A stretch of DNA of 51,763 bases from contig JAHEJM010000018.1 of NCBI GenBank assembly GCA_024638815.1, positions 1 through 51,763 on the forward strand. Reading direction: 5' to 3'. Both the position numbers and the translations under genes were made by a program. Positions 33,982-42,712 of the stretch are shown here, piece after piece; position 1 is the stretch's first letter, and each line of letters opens with the position of its first letter. The notes beneath the pieces are model-generated. The model was not told the origin of the DNA. It searched no databases and saw only the letters and a list, made by a program, of their open reading frames with translations. The DNA comes from Acidimicrobiales bacterium (lineage in GTDB: Bacteria > Actinomycetota > Acidimicrobiia > Acidimicrobiales > SZUA-35).

Positions 33982-34895
33982 ACCGTGCCGGCGAGCCGGG
34001 CGACGAGGCCGATCGGCTACGTCGCCTGGAGCGTCGGCTCCAACGGGAGCGTACCGCCCGCCGGACGGCGGAGCAGATCGCCGAATCGCGTACCCGAGAC
34101 CTCTATGAGGCGAACCGCGATCTCGATCAACAGATCATGGAACGCACGGCCGAACTGGACCGGGCACTGGTGGCCGCGACACGAGCCAGCGAGACGAAGT
34201 CGGCATTTCTGGCCGAGATGAGCCATCAACTGAAGACGCCACTGAATGGGCTGATCGGCATGCTCGAGTTGGTCGACCTCGACACGGTGGACGACTGCAA
34301 CTCGGAGCGATTGACGGTGGCCGTGCACTCCGCGAGACGGCTCGAACGGCTCATCTCCCGCCTGATCGTGTACTCCGATCTCGATGGTGCCGACCTCACC
34401 CGCTCGCCCCGCCATCGGTCAGTCGTTGACGTGGTTTCCGATCTCCACGACCGATGGAGCGGCGACTGTCTTCAGGTCGGTCAGCTGCTCAGCGTCGAGG
34501 AGATCATGGAGGCCGATATCGTCGTGGCTCATCCCCCATTGGACCTGGCGCTGGACGAGGTCATGAGCAACGTGGTGAATCACGCCGGGCGAGGAGCCGT
34601 CCGGATTCAAACCCGGCTTGTCCAGGCTGAGCGAACAGATGAGGTCGCACCCCACGACGTCGTCCTCCGGATTCTCGATCCCGGCCCTGGACTGCCGGCT
34701 GAGTCGACCGTCGAGGTCGATTGTCTTGCTCCCGGCGATCCGACCAGGACGGCCGACCGCCCGGCCGGGCTGGGTCTGGCCCTGATCGACGCTGCGGTGC
34801 GGGCCCTGGGCGGGAATTGGGGCCCGGTCATCGAGGGGTACCAGAACGGCGTGGCCATCCGACTGAGGGCTGCCGTTCCGGCCGAGTCAGCCTGA
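33978..34895 (+). CDS. Cytosolic histidine kinase partnered with H-NOX
   Basis: 305 aa, no membrane segment and no own sensor domain. A long N-terminal coiled coil (~10-75) with DLYEANRDLDQQIMERTAEL resembles that of H-NOX-associated kinases; the H-box is SHQLKTPLN with His83; the N-box DEVMSNVVNHAG and G-boxes DPGPGLP and GLGLALID are intact. Ligand-bound H-NOX proteins typically inhibit such kinases. Presumed phosphate donor for the receiver-Hpt protein encoded just upstream. Its last 9 nt overlap the convergent membrane-protein gene. Confidence 0.9.
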   Translation: MNRAGEPGDEADRLRRLERRLQRERTARRTAEQIAESRTRDLYEANRDLDQQIMERTAELDRALVAATRASETKSAFLAEMSHQLKTPLNGLIGMLELVDLDTVDDCNSERLTVAVHSARRLERLISRLIVYSDLDGADLTRSPRHRSVVDVVSDLHDRWSGDCLQVGQLLSVEEIMEADIVVAHPPLDLALDEVMSNVVNHAGRGAVRIQTRLVQAERTDEVAPHDVVLRILDPGPGLPAESTVEVDCLAPGDPTRTADRPAGLGLALIDAAVRALGGNWGPVIEGYQNGVAIRLRAAVPAESA

Positions 34896-37800
34896 CTCGT
34901 CGCCGTCCTCCGGGAGCTCGGCAGTCGCTCGAGAACGAATCACGGCGCCGCACGCCAGCACGATCAGCACGGTGGCGAACAGGTGGGCTTCCCGTCCGCC
35001 GACCCCACTCGGATTCGGTGTGACCAGGGCATCAACCCCCATGAGTTCGAGCAGCTCGTCCTGGGTCAGGTCGGCGTGGGCGTCGTTGGCCACACTGTCG
35101 ACACCATCGGCCAGGCCACGGCGAACCGAGACGGACTCCGAACAGTCGAGGTCTCCGATGTCGTCCACGACGACGACGTCGTCGGGTATGGACAGATCCT
35201 GATACTCGTTCTCGGGAATGAGCAGGACGCCTTCAACCAGCATCGGATTCTCGTCCAGTTTGTCCAGGACCACCACGTGAGCGCCGGCAGTCACCTCGAC
35301 GACACCGAGATCGTGATAGACGAGTCGCAGGTTGACCGGCACGAGCTCGTTCGGGATCAGATCCTCCAGTTCGGCCGCCGAATACCGGGCACCATCGGTG
35401 GCCATTCGGTCCGGCTCGTAGATGATCGACGACTCGTAAAGCCGAAGGGCGTCGTCGGGTGAACGCAACTCCAGGTAACGGTCGAGCTCGATCGACTCGC
35501 TCCCCACATGAAACCGATTCGCCGTGGCGGCCCCCCGCAGGAGCAGACGGTAACGGTTCGATTCCGGGACGCTGATCGGGACTTTGAGCTCGGTTGATCT
35601 CGGCACACCGACAAATGAGCCGGTCAGTGTGCCGAACAGCCCGGGAGTGATCATCTCATTGCGGTTCCATTTGGTGTCGGAGAAGAAAAGGTAGAGCCTG
35701 AACATGGGCGACAGGTAGTAGGCGCTGGAAACGACATCGGGATTGAAGGCGAATGTCCTGGAGCTTGGAGCGAAGAAGTGATCCAAGTTGTTCCGGGCCC
35801 AGAGGCTGACGGCTGCGCTGTTCACATCGGTGGCCACCAGGTTCACCGTGGAGCCGTCGGCCACGGCGCCGTCAAAGCCGGCCAGGTAGTGGAAGTCGTA
35901 GCAGCGGCTCAGGTTCAGCCGGGCGAAGACGGCGTCCAGATAATCCTTCCAACTGGTATCGAACAGCAGGATCTCCCTTTGGGCCGCCGCAGGGTCCGAC
36001 AGCCGGTACAACACGAAGCTGTTGTTCTCGAACACGGTCTCCACATACTCGGGCTGTGACTCGATCTGTTCACGCAGATACGTCTCGAGTTCGGGTAGGT
36101 ACTCGGCCCCGACACCCCGATTGTCCTCGATCTGCTTGTTGAGCACGATGTAGTCGAGACCGATGTCCCGAGCGATGTTCAACCACCAGTCCTGCTGGTA
36201 GTACAGCGACCGGAGCAGCAAGAAGAACTGGAACTTGTTCTCCGAATCACCGGTGAGGCCGTAGTAGAAGCTGGGCTCGTCCAGATAGTAGATGTAGAAC
36301 TTGTCGATGAACTTGTGCGGTACACCGTCGGGACCGATGACCAGCTTGGCCGTTTCGGTCGGGGGCAGGACCACGGTCTTCCCTTGGGGGAGATCTTGGA
36401 GGGCGTTCTTTAGTTCCTTGAGCTCAACGACCGGATAGGCGGAGAAGAACCCGTTGAAGTCACCCGAGCCGTAGACCGAACGGTAGGGCGCATTGGACAG
36501 GAACGGGACGAAGAAGACCGAGCCGACGGCCACGGCCAGGGCGACATAACCGGGACGCACCCGCTGGTCGAGACCGGCGGTCCCGCGCCGAGCCTCGACC
36601 CGAAGGTGTAGGCGATCGGCCGCCCATGCCAGCGGCAGCGCCATCAACAGGGGTCCCAGCATGAACAGGATCAACTGAAAACGGTGGGGGAAGCGAAGAA
36701 CCTGGACGATGGTGCTGCTGGCCGTCAGCGCCAGGTCACCAATCGGTGATTCGGTGGCGTACAACGCCCTGGTGACCGCCGACAGCGATCGATGGAAGGT
36801 GGGAAGCCAGGTCGGTTCCCCGTAACCGACCGTGGCCCAGATGGCGAATGCGGTATTGGCATAGACGACACCGAGAAGTTGGCGGTGGGGTCGGCTCCGG
36901 AACAGGGATCGGCGGACACCGGGCACGGCGATCGGGATGAAGATCAGAGCCATGTACACGATATTCGAGACGCGGGGAACCTTGGCCAGATAGTCGCCGA
37001 ATAGGATCTTGTCCATTATCCCGGCCAGATCCCACGACAGCAGGTGGACCAGCGACACCGACGCATCCCGGATGAAGTAGTAGTCGCCGGGCACGGTCTC
37101 GGAGAGGTTGGGAATCCCACGGAGGGCGATGAACTTGACGAACAGCCCGTACGGGACGATGGCCACGGAGACCAGCAGCATCATGGCCACTGCACAACGG
37201 CCGGTTGTGGTGTTCAGGAATCGTCGCAGCCGGCTCGACCACCATTCACGACCATTGGCCCCGACACCGGGCAATTCCTGCGGCCGACGCACCATCCGGA
37301 CAAGTCGTCCGGGCCCGCCACGGCGAATCCACCGAGCCAGTTCACCGAGCAGGAGGGTCGTGATACCCAGTGAAAGGAACAGGGCGAAGAGAATCAGGTA
37401 GTGGACGGCCGGGTTGAGCAGTGTGACCAGACAGGACAGCACCATACGGCGGGCCCACCTGTCGTGGCGGAACAACAAGGCGTCGAGCATGACGAAGGCG
37501 CTGACCGACATCAGCATCAGGCCCAGCACCAAGGTGTAGAAATGGGTGACCTTGGCGTAGACCATGATCATGTAGATCAAGCCGGTGGGAAAGACAGTGC
37601 CGAGATAGACGGCGTGGGTCGACAGGGAACGGAACACTCGGGCCATGAACCACGAGGTGATCAGGTAGGCACTCCAGACGATGGACGGAATCACCAACAG
37701 GACGGCAAAAGGCAGAACCTGGTAGTGACGGAGCCACGTACTGAGAAACGAGTACCGCACCCGGAACTCGTAGCCGTTGGTCAGTTGGGAGTACTCGCCC

Positions 37801-38066
37801 CTGGCCTGATCCAGGAGTTGGCTGGTCGGGTTGAAGAACGGCACCAGCTCGTCCCCGACCAGAATTCGCTTGCCACCGAGGATGTCGGGGATGGCGAGAA
37901 TCACTTCTCGAAAGATCCACCAGGAACCGAGGAAATAGAAGACCCCCACCCCCAGCGCGATCCGGTGGTGGGTGGCCAGCCGGCCCTTCCACCACCGTGC
38001 CGCGGTCTCCGATTCATCCGCCGGGCGCTCGGCCGACGATCCCGCCGGTTCGGCCCGGTGGGCCAT
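34887..38066 (-). CDS. Large polytopic membrane protein, probable GT-C-type glycosyltransferase
   Basis: 1,059 aa from ATG 38066, which overlaps the upstream stop as TGATG with GAGG four nt earlier; a start 39 nt further upstream is possible. About 10-12 hydrophobic segments fill residues ~30-530, followed by a ~480-residue hydrophilic, probably extracytoplasmic part and one closing TM helix (~1030-1048). An early loop holds GDELVPFFNP (Asp72-Glu73), placed like the acidic catalytic pair of GT-C polyprenyl-phosphate-sugar transferases. No specific family recognised. Neighbours (pyruvyl transferase, flippase, GT2, GT4) support a role in surface polysaccharide assembly. Confidence 0.65.
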   Translation of the reverse strand: MAHRAEPAGSSAERPADESETAARWWKGRLATHHRIALGVGVFYFLGSWWIFREVILAIPDILGGKRILVGDELVPFFNPTSQLLDQARGEYSQLTNGYEFRVRYSFLSTWLRHYQVLPFAVLLVIPSIVWSAYLITSWFMARVFRSLSTHAVYLGTVFPTGLIYMIMVYAKVTHFYTLVLGLMLMSVSAFVMLDALLFRHDRWARRMVLSCLVTLLNPAVHYLILFALFLSLGITTLLLGELARWIRRGGPGRLVRMVRRPQELPGVGANGREWWSSRLRRFLNTTTGRCAVAMMLLVSVAIVPYGLFVKFIALRGIPNLSETVPGDYYFIRDASVSLVHLLSWDLAGIMDKILFGDYLAKVPRVSNIVYMALIFIPIAVPGVRRSLFRSRPHRQLLGVVYANTAFAIWATVGYGEPTWLPTFHRSLSAVTRALYATESPIGDLALTASSTIVQVLRFPHRFQLILFMLGPLLMALPLAWAADRLHLRVEARRGTAGLDQRVRPGYVALAVAVGSVFFVPFLSNAPYRSVYGSGDFNGFFSAYPVVELKELKNALQDLPQGKTVVLPPTETAKLVIGPDGVPHKFIDKFYIYYLDEPSFYYGLTGDSENKFQFFLLLRSLYYQQDWWLNIARDIGLDYIVLNKQIEDNRGVGAEYLPELETYLREQIESQPEYVETVFENNSFVLYRLSDPAAAQREILLFDTSWKDYLDAVFARLNLSRCYDFHYLAGFDGAVADGSTVNLVATDVNSAAVSLWARNNLDHFFAPSSRTFAFNPDVVSSAYYLSPMFRLYLFFSDTKWNRNEMITPGLFGTLTGSFVGVPRSTELKVPISVPESNRYRLLLRGAATANRFHVGSESIELDRYLELRSPDDALRLYESSIIYEPDRMATDGARYSAAELEDLIPNELVPVNLRLVYHDLGVVEVTAGAHVVVLDKLDENPMLVEGVLLIPENEYQDLSIPDDVVVVDDIGDLDCSESVSVRRGLADGVDSVANDAHADLTQDELLELMGVDALVTPNPSGVGGREAHLFATVLIVLACGAVIRSRATAELPEDGDESG

Positions 38067-39283
38067 CAGACCTCGGACAGGACTGGAGACCGTGCTGCCG
38101 GCCATCCGCTTCGATCGGGACGTCTGAGCCAGCCTCGAACATCGCCGAAGTAGTCCGAGGCCTCAGCTCGAAGGCCGGTGGCACGATGGGCCAGCCGACC
38201 ACCCTCGCCGATGGCGTTGTCCATGGTGTCCAGGATCACGTCGGCCAACGAGGTTGGATCGAACGGCCGGTTGATGTCGACGGCCCGATCGTTCAGACTC
38301 AACTGTTCCACCAGCTCTCGAACCTTGACGTCATACATCAGGGCAACACTTGCCCGTCCCAGCGTCGCGGCGATGACCAGGGCATGCAGGCGCTCGGCGA
38401 CCAGGACGTCGCAGTCGGCGATGATCCGGCCCACCTCGGCGTGATCCCTCGGATGATGGACGACCGACACGATGTCGGGAACGCGGCTCAGGAACTCCTC
38501 CAGAACCAGAAGATCGTGGTGCTCCTTGAATCTGCTCTGCATGGGCAACGCATGGAGTTCGATCGGCGTTTTGGTCGCCACCAGGCGAAGAGCCTGTTCC
38601 AGAAGATCGAGGAAGAGCTCCCAGTTCTCGCCGTTCTCGATGTCATAGTTCAGGTTCAGGGCGATCGGCACCCGTCGACCGCCATCGGTCGACTCCGACG
38701 ATTCCGCCGACCGCCGGGAGGCGAACACCTCGGGCTCGTTGACCCAGACGGCGTCGGGCACACGCCGCAACTTCTCGGGACGGCAGCCAAGCATCCGGCA
38801 GGTGTGAAATGACCGCTGGTCCCTGACCGATACCAGGCTGGCGAGAGAGAGGATCCATCCCGCCAGCCGGCGTCCCGTCTTCGTTGTGATCGGCCCGACA
38901 CCGATATTGCTCATGAGGACGGGGCGACGGGCCACCAGGCGACAGAAGCCGACGATGGCCAGAACCATGCACAAGGTGGCATAGCGCCATCGACCGGTCG
39001 ACGGGTAGAGCTCCTTCACGATCGATCCGCCGCCGAAGATGACCACATCACTCGCCCATAGGCGGCGAATCAGCGCGAGCTTGCCGTCAGCCGTGTCGAA
39101 GACGTCGACATGGAACCGATCGGCAAGGCCGGCCGCGGTTTCGTCCGGTGCGTACGAATTGACCGAGTACCGGTGTTCGGGACCGAGCTGAGAGAGGAAG
39201 GTCTCGAGCAGGAGTTCATCGCCCAGGTTGAACTGACCGTGTGTGCCCAAAAAGACGATCCGCTTTCGGGCTTCCTCATCCAT
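38066..39283 (-). CDS. Polysaccharide pyruvyl transferase family protein
   Basis: 405 aa. FLGTHGQFNLGDELLLETFL (~10-29), VVIFGGGSIVKEL, LVSVRDQRS, ADCDVLVAERLHALVIAATLG and the C-terminal YDVKVRELV match the CsaB/WcaK-type ketal-pyruvyltransferase family, which adds pyruvate from PEP to polysaccharide sugars. Some family members have lost that activity. Translationally coupled to the large membrane protein gene; divergent from the flippase gene (137-bp gap). Confidence 0.85.
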   Translation of the reverse strand: MDEEARKRIVFLGTHGQFNLGDELLLETFLSQLGPEHRYSVNSYAPDETAAGLADRFHVDVFDTADGKLALIRRLWASDVVIFGGGSIVKELYPSTGRWRYATLCMVLAIVGFCRLVARRPVLMSNIGVGPITTKTGRRLAGWILSLASLVSVRDQRSFHTCRMLGCRPEKLRRVPDAVWVNEPEVFASRRSAESSESTDGGRRVPIALNLNYDIENGENWELFLDLLEQALRLVATKTPIELHALPMQSRFKEHHDLLVLEEFLSRVPDIVSVVHHPRDHAEVGRIIADCDVLVAERLHALVIAATLGRASVALMYDVKVRELVEQLSLNDRAVDINRPFDPTSLADVILDTMDNAIGEGGRLAHRATGLRAEASDYFGDVRGWLRRPDRSGWPAARSPVLSEV

Positions 39284-39420
39284 GACGGCTCCTCGCTTCC
39301 TGACACACGGGTTCCGTTCTTCTGTCGACCCGAATCGACCGGACTTGATCTGCTGCGGTCAAGTTCGAGTCGTCATGTTCCGAGAAACCTATGAGGTCCT
39401 CGGCTCGGAGGAGGCGGCGT

Positions 39421-40713
39421 ATGGACCAGGTCGAATCCATCGATAGTGGTGCTCGTCCCGACCGGACCAGTGGTCGGGCGCTCCTGAGCGGTGGCGCGCT
39501 CCTGGCGCTGGCCATGTTGGGGGCCAACGGCGGCAACTATGTCCTGAATCTGCTTCTGGGCCGATGGCTGAGTCCGGCGGAGTTCGCCGACGCCAATCTG
39601 ATGGTGACCTTGATGCTGTTGGTCACGGCGGTGGCGGCACCACTGCAGCTGGTGGCGGCCCGCTATGTCGGCATGCACGACGCGGCCGGAACGCTCGACC
39701 AGGGGGCGGCCGTGGTCTCATGGCTCTACCGCCGGGCGGCCATGGGCGGGCTGCTCCTGGCGATTGTCATCGGCGGACCGGCACCCCTTTGGCGCACTGT
39801 CTTCAATACCGCCAGCCCCTGGCCCTTCGTGCTGCTCGCCGTCGGAATGCCGGCCTATCTGACCCAGGCCGTCCGCCGGGGCACCCTCCAAGGACATCTC
39901 CGGTTCGGGCCCCTGGCTGCGAGCTTCCTCGCCGAGATGTTCGGGCGGCTCGGGGTGGCCGCCGGTCTGGTCGCCGCCGGTTACGGGGTCTCCGGCGCCA
40001 CGGCCGGGCTCTCGGCCTCGTTCATCGTCACCTGGGTGGTGGTTCGGATCCTGCAGCCTCCGGCGCCGGGGGGATCACTGGGCAGGGAGGCCGTACGCGA
40101 TCTTCGTCGCTACATGGCTCCTACCGCGGTTTTCCTGATCGGCCAGATCCTCATCAACAACGGCGACGTGTTGGTGGTGAAGATGGCGTTTCCCGGAGAG
40201 GCCGCAGGCGTGTACAGCGCAGTGGCCCTGATGGGACGAGCCGTGTTCTTCCTGTCGTGGTCGGCGGTGGCGACGCTGTTCCCGGCGGTCGCTCACCGGG
40301 AAGCAAGCGGATCCGACACCGACACCCTCCTGGTCGGCGGCCTGGCCGTCGTCGGCACAGCCTGCGGCGGCATGGTCGCTGCCGCCGCCCTCTTCGGCGA
40401 CGTGTTGTTTCGCTCGATCCTCGGCCCGGAGTACGCGGCGGCGGAGTCGATGTTGGTCAGCTATGCGACGGCAACGTCGCTCTTCGCCGTTGCCAACCTG
40501 GTGGTCACCCACCAGCTCTCCATGGGCAGAACGGTCCAGAGCCACCTCCTGGTCATGGGCGCGGTTGGACAGACGGTGTCGGTCATCGTGGTACGAGCAT
40601 CCATGGCGGCAGTGGTCAACGCCCAGGTACTGGCAATGTCGGCCCTCGCCGCCGTGCTGCTCGGCTCCGTCCTGTTCGAGATCCGAGCCCGGCCTACGAC
40701 CCTTGGGTCGTAG
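39421..40713 (+). CDS. Oligosaccharide flippase (Wzx/MOP superfamily)
   Basis: 430 aa, about 12 hydrophobic segments. ANGGNYVLNLLLGRWLSPAEFADANLMV at the N-terminus and the central RRYMAPTAVFLIGQILINNGDVLVVK are typical of polysaccharide-exporting MOP proteins. Probably moves a lipid-linked oligosaccharide across the membrane. Start fixed by GGAGGAGG six nt before ATG 39421. The stop codon lies inside a 15-bp perfect hairpin. Confidence 0.85.
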   Translation: MDQVESIDSGARPDRTSGRALLSGGALLALAMLGANGGNYVLNLLLGRWLSPAEFADANLMVTLMLLVTAVAAPLQLVAARYVGMHDAAGTLDQGAAVVSWLYRRAAMGGLLLAIVIGGPAPLWRTVFNTASPWPFVLLAVGMPAYLTQAVRRGTLQGHLRFGPLAASFLAEMFGRLGVAAGLVAAGYGVSGATAGLSASFIVTWVVVRILQPPAPGGSLGREAVRDLRRYMAPTAVFLIGQILINNGDVLVVKMAFPGEAAGVYSAVALMGRAVFFLSWSAVATLFPAVAHREASGSDTDTLLVGGLAVVGTACGGMVAAAALFGDVLFRSILGPEYAAAESMLVSYATATSLFAVANLVVTHQLSMGRTVQSHLLVMGAVGQTVSVIVVRASMAAVVNAQVLAMSALAAVLLGSVLFEIRARPTTLGS

Positions 40714-40719
40714 GCCGGG
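40688..40719 (+). terminator. 15-bp perfect hairpin spanning the flippase stop codon
   Basis: CCCGGCCTACGACCC (40688-40702) and GGGTCGTAGGCCGGG (40705-40719) are exact complements separated by only TT. It encodes the final residues and stop of the flippase. No T-tract follows. Functionally a likely 3'-end element for this transcript, before the ABC operon starts 150 bp later. Confidence 0.7.
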
Positions 40720-40868
40720 CGTCAGTCCCCGACAGTTGCCTCGGCTCCCCGACAGAACCCACGGCCCACAGGCCGGCCCCGGCCCGGCACACCATCCCTG
40801 CGCCCACGCAGGGCCGACGTCCAACAAATACGACTGCAGGGCTCGACGGTGGGCGCGATAGTGGATCC

Positions 40869-41891
40869 ATGGACGAGCCCGCACCGGCCATCGAGACCGA
40901 CAACCTGCAGCGCACCTTCACCGTGGGCCGGCGGAGCCGACGAAGGACGATTGAGGCGGTCACCGGTATCAGCTTCGCCGTCCGGCCCGGTGAGCGATTG
41001 GCCTTCATCGGCCCGAATGGTGCCGGCAAGTCAACGTCGATCAAGATGCTGACCGGAATCCTCCACCCCACCGGGGGCGCAGCCCGGGTCCTCGGACTGG
41101 TGCCGTGGAACGACCGCCTGGCCCTGACCCGCCGTATCGGGGCCCTGTTCGGGCAGCGATCACAGCTGTGGAACGAGCTGCCGCCCCGGGACGGCTACCG
41201 CATGTTGGGCGCCATTCACGGACTGGACACAGCGACACTCGAGGCCAACGTGTCCGATCTGGGGGAACGATTCGCCGCCGCCGACCTTTTCGACCAGCCG
41301 GTGCGGACCCTGTCACTGGGCCAACGCATGCGGTGTGAACTGGTGGCCTGCCTGCTCCACCGCCCTGCCATCGTCTTCCTCGATGAGCCCACCATCGGTC
41401 TCGACCTGGTGGGCAAACAACAGTTCCGGGACATGCTGGTCGAACTCAATGAGACCCTGGGCGTCACCGTCTTCCTGACCAGCCATGATGTGGCCGACAT
41501 CGAACACGTGGCCCACCGAGCCATTGTGGTCAACCACGGCGAGATCATTCACGACGACACGGTGGCCGCCATGCGTCGCAGCCTGCTGCGGACCAAGCGC
41601 ATCGAGGTCACGTTCGACCATGCCATCGATACCACCGAACTCGGCCGCCGTCTGGCCCGCGACCTCGGCACCGGCGTGACCATGACCGGGCCCGGGATCC
41701 GGCGGGAGCCGAAGGCATCGGCCACGAGCACGGCCACGGTCGAGGTCGACACCGGACGGCACCGCATCCGAACCGTGCTCGACCACATCCTGGTCGACGG
41801 CCGGGTGGTGGATTTGACCGTCGTCGACCCACCTCTGGAGCAGGTGATCGGCGAGATCTATCGACGTCCCACCGCCGGGGATCGGTCGTGA
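40869..41891 (+). CDS. ABC-2 exporter ATP-binding protein
   Basis: 340 aa. Walker A GPNGAGKST (48-56), signature LSLGQR, Walker B AIVFLDEPT and H-loop TSHD are all intact, and a C-terminal extension (~240-335) follows as in DrrA/NatA-type ATPases. The frame is open far upstream but with noncoding-like sequence; ATG 40869 begins the conserved domain. Overlaps permease 1 by GTGA (41888-41891). Substrate unknown. Confidence 0.92.
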   Translation: MDEPAPAIETDNLQRTFTVGRRSRRRTIEAVTGISFAVRPGERLAFIGPNGAGKSTSIKMLTGILHPTGGAARVLGLVPWNDRLALTRRIGALFGQRSQLWNELPPRDGYRMLGAIHGLDTATLEANVSDLGERFAAADLFDQPVRTLSLGQRMRCELVACLLHRPAIVFLDEPTIGLDLVGKQQFRDMLVELNETLGVTVFLTSHDVADIEHVAHRAIVVNHGEIIHDDTVAAMRRSLLRTKRIEVTFDHAIDTTELGRRLARDLGTGVTMTGPGIRREPKASATSTATVEVDTGRHRIRTVLDHILVDGRVVDLTVVDPPLEQVIGEIYRRPTAGDRS

Positions 41892-42712
41892 TCACCGTGC
41901 CGCGCCCGGTGGCACCGCCGGAGGGATCGGCGGTGCGTCCGGCCGCCCTGGTCGCCGCCTTTGCCACCCAGCTCCGGGTCTACCGCCGGGCCCCGACGGC
42001 GCTGCTGGTTCACAGCGTCTTCTATCTCATGGTCACCGCGGTGCTGTCGGGACTGTGGCGGGTGGCGGTGGCGGCCACCGGCGGGACCATGGCCGGCTAC
42101 GATCCCACCGCCATCGTCTGGTACATCACCACCACCGAGGCCGCCATTCTCGGCGTCCGCCAGCGTCTCATCGAGGACGAAGGGGAGGAAATCGTGTCGG
42201 GTCGGATCGAGCTCGACCTGTTGCGCCCGGCCGCCGTGTTTCCCCTCAAGTACGCGGCCCAGCTGGGCGAGGCCGGACCCAAGCTGATCTGCAGCATCGT
42301 AGTCGGCGTGACCTGGGCCCGACTGTTCGGCGGGGCCATCGCCGATGCCGGAGCATTGGCCCTGGCCGGTCTGGCCCTGGTACTGGCCGTTCTGGTCAAT
42401 GTCGCCGCCCAATTGGCGATGGTGGCCCTCAGCTTCTGGCTCCACGACGTCAAGAGCACCTGGTTTCTGTACCAGAAGCTGGTGTTCGTGCTCGGCGGCA
42501 TGTTGTTGCCCCTGGAAGTGTTGCCGGCGACGGCTCAGACCGTGGCCAAAGCGCTGCCGTTCATGGCCATGGCCTACGTTCCCGGTCGGCTGGCCGCCGG
42601 CCACGTCGAGCTGGGGCTGCTCGGACTGCAGGCGTTGTGGCTGGTGGTCATGGTCACGGCCGCCGCCGTCGGTTACCGAGTCGGGCTGGCCCGGATGGTG
42701 AGGCACCGGTGA
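41888..42712 (+). CDS. ABC-2 exporter permease 1
   Basis: 274 aa with six hydrophobic segments. YRRAPTALLVHSVFYLMVT at TM1 and WYITTTEAAILGVRQRLIEDEGEEIVSGRIELDLLRP in the first loop match the ABC2_membrane_6 (DUF990-related) permease family. GTG start coupled to the ATPase. Probably forms a heterodimer with permease 2. Confidence 0.85.
   Translation: MITVPRPVAPPEGSAVRPAALVAAFATQLRVYRRAPTALLVHSVFYLMVTAVLSGLWRVAVAATGGTMAGYDPTAIVWYITTTEAAILGVRQRLIEDEGEEIVSGRIELDLLRPAAVFPLKYAAQLGEAGPKLICSIVVGVTWARLFGGAIADAGALALAGLALVLAVLVNVAAQLAMVALSFWLHDVKSTWFLYQKLVFVLGGMLLPLEVLPATAQTVAKALPFMAMAYVPGRLAAGHVELGLLGLQALWLVVMVTAAAVGYRVGLARMVRHR

Noticed and set aside
33448-34895. H-NOX considered as part of a guanylate cyclase
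   Set aside because: No cyclase domain follows; the next gene has histidine-kinase H, N and G boxes.
39564-40868. A 775-aa open frame that runs into the ABC ATPase gene
   Set aside because: Its first ~435 residues are Arg/Gly-rich and lie antiphase to the well-supported flippase gene; only the part from 40869 is a real domain.
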